Source: Stachybotrys elegans (lineage: Eukaryota; Ascomycota; Sordariomycetes; Hypocreales; Stachybotryaceae). Taken from it: 64,000 bases of DNA. This document shows, piece after piece, positions 58,647 through 64,000 of the stretch (positions are counted from its first letter, which is position 1; each line of letters starts with the position of its first letter). The stretch spans positions 992,001-1,056,000 of the forward strand of contig JAGPNK010000004.1 in NCBI GenBank assembly GCA_020746835.1, given 5' to 3'. Position numbers and translations under genes: made by a program. Below the pieces are notes generated by a model that saw only the letters and a program-made list of their open reading frames with translations, was not told the DNA's origin and ran no database searches.

Positions 58647-59166
58647 GGTCGGTCGGTATCGCTGTTGCCGCAAATGTACCGATGTCAGGGGGAGAAGATG
58701 GAATGAGAAGCGGTGACAAGTACAGATGCAGACGATCAGATAAGATCGAGCCAAGGCGGAGATGAGTCTGCGGAGACAACAGATTTTGCCGAACGGCTTC
58801 GGTCTCGGGGATAAGTCCTTGACACACCATCCCTGCAGCACCATCGCCAGCCTCAACTGACAGCCCACAGGACGACGTGATCTGGACGACGCCGCTACCT
58901 CGGCTACCCACAGACCATCTTCTAGCAACCTCCTCCTTTCAGTTAAGCATCCCGCAGAAATCTTGCCTGGTCTAAATCCGCCTTGCGGATACACCGGCAA
59001 ATTCCCCTCCTACAGCCCAGCAAGGGTCCAGTGGAGCACATGCAAGCAGAGTTATCAGATGATCTGATAAAAATCTCTGTCCCTGGTCATTATCACTCAG
59101 GTCGGCTAGGTCCGGCTTCTTAGCACAGGAACCCCCACCAGATCGAGACAATGTGTGGAAAATGAC
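58647..59166. other. Intergenic
   Basis: Promoter of the FAD oxidoreductase and 3' flank of the GNAT gene. Nothing else recognised. Confidence 0.5.
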
Positions 59167-59925
59167 TCAATTCGACTTGTCTAGACTAGCCCTCCTCCAT
59201 TCCGCAAAGCTCATGCCCATCCCCGCGGGCATCTTGACCATCAGAGGCACCTCGATATCCGCCTCGGTGCCCAGAACGGCCGCCTTGTGCACGACCTTTT
59301 CTTCAATCTGCTCGAATCCCATCCTCTTATACAGCTTGACTGTGCTGGGCGATGACTCAAAGTAGACGGGCAGGTTGGCCTTTGCGCCGAGCTCGATGCC
59401 CCATTGGACGAGGAGGGCGCCGGCTTTTCGGCCCTGGTGCTGCGGATCCACGCCAATGACATGACAGTCTGGAGAACCTGTTAGCCAACAGGCTGGTACG
59501 GATGCGGAAGTCTGGCCGAGATACTTACAGATGTAGGGGCGACCTCCGAATAGCTTCTCGCGCACCTCCCACAACGGGTCAAGGATGGCCTCGGCACGTT
59601 CGCGCTCTGCGCCCGTCAACCACGGCACACCATGGTTCATGCGCTCCTCAACGGTGCGCTCCTGCAGGTAGATGTCCCCAAGGCACATGCCGATGATGTC
59701 CCCCGTATCAGTGTCTACACACTTGAAGGTGTACTGCCATGGCGATGTATGCCAGTAGGCAAGGGTTCCAGCGGCGTGTGCTTTGCGGAATTCATCGTCA
59801 ATCTCCATAGGGAACAGGATCTTGACCATGAGGCGGCCCATGCTGTCGTTCTCAAAGGCGGAGAAGTAGACATCGTATATGCGCCTGATATCTGTGATCA
59901 GGGCGGGGAGAACAACTTGAACCAT
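59167..59925 (-). CDS. GNAT family N-acetyltransferase
   Basis: Two exons (59925-59529, 59468-59167; 59-bp intron) give 232 residues. The GNAT fold transfers acetyl from acetyl-CoA to an amine. The acetyl-CoA-binding motif A is VIGVDPQHQGRKAGALLVQWG (residues about 135-155), the V-x-P-x-x-Q/R-x-x-G/R-x-G/A pattern, made continuous by splicing (PYI-YCHVIGVD). Motif B is FESSPSTVKLYKRMGFEQ. This resembles the fungal GNATs that modify small molecules or lysine side chains. No targeting signal. The ATG at 59925 starts the conserved VLPALITDIRRIYDVYFSAF helix. Confidence 0.9.
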   Translation of the reverse strand: MVQVVLPALITDIRRIYDVYFSAFENDSMGRLMVKILFPMEIDDEFRKAHAAGTLAYWHTSPWQYTFKCVDTDTGDIIGMCLGDIYLQERTVEERMNHGVPWLTGAERERAEAILDPLWEVREKLFGGRPYICKYLGQTSASVPACWLTGSPDCHVIGVDPQHQGRKAGALLVQWGIELGAKANLPVYFESSPSTVKLYKRMGFEQIEEKVVHKAAVLGTEADIEVPLMVKMPAGMGMSFAEWRRASLDKSN

Positions 59926-62556
59926 GGTGAAAGGATGAAAACGGGTATCTAATGGCTTAAAGCAGGAAGTGGTTGTATGGTCGACACCGAGACGAGCTGA
60001 CGGCTCAGAAGGTACTTATACCTTCACGAGAACGACGATACCAGCCATCCGTTTCCGCATTCCTAATCTGCCAGTTCGTCCGGTCTTCAGCTTGATGGGC
60101 CTCCAGCACGGAGCACCTGGCGACTAGGACAAGCCTCTGTCTCTTGGAATTGGCGGGCCTCTTCCCGGAACTATGCATTGCATAAGCGAGACGGCGTTGG
60201 CAGGCCAAAGGGCGTTCCTCCACCCTTCGCCTAGTCCGGATCATGGCGATGCCGAAGAGAGGCGGATCTGATAAGGGAAAGGCCGGATCTTTTGCGTTAC
60301 ACTCGCTTGCAGAGGCTGCGCCACAGGACTGCCACCAGCGACCATAGGAGACCTTTGCTAACATGCCTGTGGATCAGCAGAACCGAACGGCCGAGTGAGC
60401 AAATAACGCCAACACTGCATCCTTACGATCGACAGAAACAAAACCCGACACTGCGGACGAGATGGATATCACTGTGGACACACGATCGAACGAGTCAGAA
60501 GCTTGGCATCTAGACTGAGGGTCCTGTGGGGGTGAGGGTCGGCTTGAAGCCACATGCAAGATGAGCTCCGCGTGGAGTTAGTGCATCGCGAGCGCTGCCT
60601 TGGTTCTGGTGTCTGGAAACCAGGGACATGATCTCATGATCCAGGCCTATACACCCTGGTCTAAATCCGTGACACCACCAGGTAGAGTTTCTTTAGGAGA
60701 TGAAGCGCTGACTTCAGTGGATCCTTGGCCCAAAGATGGCAGATCTGATGCAAATCACACCAAGAGCCATCATCTAGAGACCGTCAGTAGTCGTTTCCCC
60801 ACTGCAAAAGGCTCGGGTGGCGCAAGCCTGTTGTGTTGGCGGAAGACTGACTTCCGCAAGATTACTTTCGCGTAGACATATCCAGACCCGACAGCGCGGG
60901 TTTCTCTACAGATTCTACCATGCAATATATATTCTAACAGATAAGTAGTTGGTGGCTTCTCTTTGTATCTTCGCGAGGTCGACTTGGATTTACTGGTATC
61001 TTTTCCCGGCCTATGCAACATGCTGTCTTTCCTCGACCACCCCGTCCGACGTCTGTCAAACAATCGAGAACAGCATTACCGGTTCAAGGATAATACCATC
61101 CATTGGCAGCCCGATCGGCACCTCTCGACGCAACCTTCAACGTGCATCTTATTTACAGAAAGATCGTTGGGGAGAAGACGAGATTTTGACTTTTCCAACA
61201 ACGCGACTTCCACAGACGTCTATTGGAGTTTCTCATGATACGATAGGGTGGGGGAACTCTTTAGAGTGTGAGTCCCCTATTGTTCGGGGAGCCTGGCTTG
61301 CTTACCACTCCGTCTGGACCGCTCAGGCGTTTAAAGTCAGCCCTTCAGGGTCTCGATGTTCCCAGGATTCTACAGGTAGGTCTCGCCGCGGATATCCACG
61401 GGAGTCCACGGGCGGCTTCTTAGACGCGGTAAAGAAAGAAGACGGGGAACTGCCTGTTGCTAGGGAACGAAATGCAAAGTGCTTGCAGAGTAGATATAGC
61501 TGGCCAACTCGACCAGCTCTCTATCTGCTAATGCCGCTGGTGAATTCAGAGGTCGCCTATAGTTGAATCTACCGCCAGAAGTCTGTTCCAATCCAGTTCC
61601 GTACTGCTATTCTTCCCATATGACCGAAAGACTCGGCTATCGTGGCTAGTATGCTCGCAACAATTTCTGGAAATGGGTTTGCAATGTCTAGCATATCTTA
61701 ATTTCCATCAGGTTCTTGACGATATCAAAGACACATGGGCGTCTTGCCAGCTGCCTACCACTACTATATGCCTCTCGGAAAGAGAAGAAACCGATGTGTC
61801 GTCGCCAATACTGGCTCAGAACGTGTGCGAGTTCCTAGGCACGGGGCTGTCTCTCAGTCATCTAGGTGCAATGCTACCCTACGGTTTGAAAGTTCAAAGT
61901 ATCCTGCCACGCCTGCACTTTCAAGTCCCCATACAGACGGCTCGACAATTAGGTGGGAGAAGTGGAGGGAGCTCTGCAGGGGGTTGATTGAAAGGCATGA
62001 CCCAGACGAAATCCAGGCACGCTTCCGACGCGTCGAGTCCGCCTCTTTCTCATTAATATCATCCACTGCTTTAGCCCTCTCCCTCCTTCGACCCTATTCC
62101 CGATGTGCTTATTCTGCGGTTCTTGTGGCGTCGTTCGACTTGATCAAAGACCTGCCTTGGCTTCTCTGAGATGAGACGCTGGGAGGAGGTTCCGCTGCAC
62201 ACTTTCATAATAAACCGACTTGTACCTTGAAGCAAGAGTTGCCAGAGGGAGCCTGTGAGGTCGTACCGTTAGAAGGTTTGGGAATTTTCAATTCAGCCGC
62301 ACCTAAACGCCACAGGATAGGCCGGGGAACAATGGATGTCACAGAAAGTCTCGGATTCCAAGACAGCAATTAAACATTTGGGCCCTGATGGGCGCCAAGC
62401 AATTGTCGATCAGCCATGCGATCGATCGCTGGACAAAGCGCGCCAAGAGCTCGTTTACTGCTCAGGCACGAGAAAGGGCCTTTGCGCTGCCAAAACGACC
62501 AAATATCGAGCGTCTCCGAGGGAAAGTCAATTTCGTAAAGTGACTGAAGAATGGCT
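59926..62556. other. Gene-poor stretch with possible eroded gene
   Basis: 2.6 kb. Frames at 60949-61566 and 61673-62169 (+) contain coding-like patches (for example IIPSIGSPIGTSRRN and RFRRVESASFSL) that do not connect into one gene with plausible introns. I could not assign a product. It may be an old pseudogene or chance. Confidence 0.4.
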
Positions 62557-63402
62557 TTACTTTTCCTCGTGCCCATTCCTTTGGATATAGCTTTGTAGCA
62601 ATTCTACAATTCTTGACTTCCCCAGTCTTTGTGCTATCTCCAGCGCCTCACGGTTGTCAGTGGGCGACGCCCGCTGGTGCACATCGGCTCCTCGCTCAAG
62701 CAAAAGTCGCACTATATCATATCCTCCACGCCTTACGGCAAGATGTAGAACAGGACCGTAGCCCCTCTCTACTGCTTTGGGATCTGCACCGAGATCAAGG
62801 AGCCGCTCCATAACCCGTATGGAGGCTCCCCCAGATCGCGGCAATGCTAGGAATAACGAATGTCTCGTGACCTTTCCGCCACGCGAGACCATCTCATCAA
62901 GCATCCTTGTATTCCTCTCGTATAGGATAGCGACATCCATAGGAGTTAGAGGTCCATTGGAAAACACAGTCCCTCCATAGCACTCGAGGTTTGGGTCAAG
63001 GCCGTGGTCGAGAAGCCATTCTATAACGCCGGCGGTAGAGCTTGCTACTTGCCTAGATAGAGTAAAGTCAATATCGGTTCGTTCGTGGATCTAACCAGCG
63101 GATGCTTACAAGGCGGTAAAGTCGCGCGACATGAACCCATTGATATCCCAACCACCATGTTGTTGCAGGAACATCTCAAGGTATTTGAATACCTCCCCAT
63201 TCTCCTTATGTCGGCACGCAGCGCAGAATATCTGCAGATTGACAAGGGCCCCAGAAGAAATCAACAAACTAGCCGCATCTAGATCACTGCGTGAAACGGC
63301 ATCTCTCAGAGCTTCGGTTTTTTGCTCGATTGTCAAATCGTTGAGGAGTCGCGCTGCTTCCTCGGTGTCATCTCTCGACAAAGCAATGTTGACCATATCC
63401 AT
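62557..63402 (-). CDS. Ankyrin repeat protein
   Basis: Two exons (63402-63110, 63052-62557; 57-bp intron) give 262 residues. Several ankyrin repeats are visible: DLDAASLLISSGALVNLQI, TAGVIEWLLDHGLDPN (made by splicing), IRVMERLLDLGADPKAVERGYGPVLHLAVRRGGYDIVRLLLERGADVHQRAS is represented by its two consecutive 33-residue units, and a final IVELLQSYIQ cap. Ankyrin repeats bind other proteins. No catalytic, NACHT or F-box domain is attached in this window, so it could be the C-terminal half of something larger, but an upstream poly-T and AT-rich leader at 63440-63470 argues that 63402 is the start. Confidence 0.82.
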
Positions 63403-64000
63403 CTTGGGGGAATTGGCGCCACTGTCCTTCGTTGCGTGAATGAGGAAGATCTTTTTTTTTAATAGTCTCTAGGACTGATGTAGGGGTAGGAGTCAAAAAG
63501 TTGGTAGAGAGAGGTTTGGGGGAAGCCTGGGTACTCGTTATTCTATTCAACCCCATACCCCCTCAGCTGTTGTTGGTAGATGTTATTGGTTGCTGACATC
63601 ATTACCAAGAAAGGTTCAAGACGCGCACATGCGCAAGATGGCAAGACCACAGCACGGACGCCTGCGTAGCCAATTGAAGACGGAGTTTCATCTTGTCGCA
63701 TGCGTTTCTGCATTATCTCTGCTATATATAGCTACGGCTACTGAAAAAAAAAAAAAAAAAAAAAAAAACATGGTTAGGGATCCATCATTTGTGCTATTTG
63801 GGAATGTCTATGTGTAGTAACCAGGAGACTGTTTCGAAGCTGGAGATGACAGAGAGGCGTAAAAAGATGGAGGACCGAGTCCCTCGTCCATCTCGCATAA
63901 GGTACCTAAATATAGGAGTCGTGGGAGTACCTGGAAGCCCTCTACCCATCCAGAACTGCTCTCTCTGACAGTAGGCATTCCCCCATCGTTCAGATATTTA
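63403..64000. other. Intergenic to window end
   Basis: Upstream region of the ankyrin gene. Contains a tract of 25 A at 63744-63768 just after a TATATA stretch. No gene recognised. Confidence 0.5.
63744..63768. repeat. Poly-A tract
   Basis: Twenty-five consecutive A. Could be a slippage-prone homopolymer or the 3' end of an old retro-inserted sequence; no retroelement remnant is visible beside it. Confidence 0.9.

Noticed and set aside
60005..60364. 119-codon minus-strand frame starting with ATG
   Set aside because: Arginine-rich, no domain, and lies directly in the upstream region of the GNAT gene.

Overview
This is a stretch of nuclear genome from a filamentous ascomycete, most likely a Sordariomycete and probably Hypocreales. 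The evidence is many genes with 42-98 bp GT-AG introns, CTAAC-like branch sites, weak strand bias, and families typical of Pezizomycotina: HET, RTA1, LysM with a killer-toxin-like chitinase, Zn2Cys6, ankyrin-CorA and six-hairpin glycosidase. I cannot name the species from sequence alone. Gene models below were spliced by eye from reading frame and splice-site consensus; exon ends are given so they can be tested.

Layout. 276-7821: a CMP/dCMP-type deaminase (+), then three minus-strand genes: a DUF3140 plus HVA1-type TUDOR protein, a HET-domain protein with an in-frame 24-bp duplication, and a 760-residue disordered protein with repeated DR[LI] motifs. 7822-12229: gene-poor, with one orphan gene (10340-11290) whose 5' end is out of frame across a G6 run. 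12230-20833: the most distinctive locus, a secreted five-LysM protein (-) divergent from a giant secreted GH18/CBM18 chitinase of the killer-toxin-like class (+). They share an 842-bp promoter, and each contains one GC-AG intron. 21059-22000: an orphan gene. 25536-27311: an MFS sugar transporter in five exons. 28723-31822: an ankyrin protein fused to a CorA-like membrane domain. 33173-34271: a secreted threonine/valine-rich protein. 35011-35340: a small Cys-rich protein.

37395-37894 is an inverted-repeat, MITE-like element. 38129-40021 holds a small single-pass membrane protein gene with a 16-C tract in its intron, plus a frameshifted second copy 1.4 kb away. 40778-42211: a Zn2Cys6 protein with ankyrin-like repeats. 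42874-45397: a secreted six-hairpin glycosidase with eight mini-introns. 46585-47675: an SDR oxidoreductase. 49666-50046: a small charged coiled-coil protein. 52498-53587: an RTA1-like membrane protein. 55119-55287: an intron-bearing tRNA or tRNA-like Pol III unit. 56339-56699: a small two-exon gene. 57247-58646: an AIF2/FSP1-like FAD oxidoreductase. 59167-59925: a GNAT acetyltransferase. 62557-63402: an ankyrin protein.

Functionally the window mixes chitin biology (LysM plus chitinase, probably co-regulated), signalling or incompatibility genes of the accessory genome (HET, ankyrin-CorA, zinc-cluster/ankyrin, ankyrin) and housekeeping-like enzymes. Intergenic gaps of 1-3.5 kb are large for such fungi.
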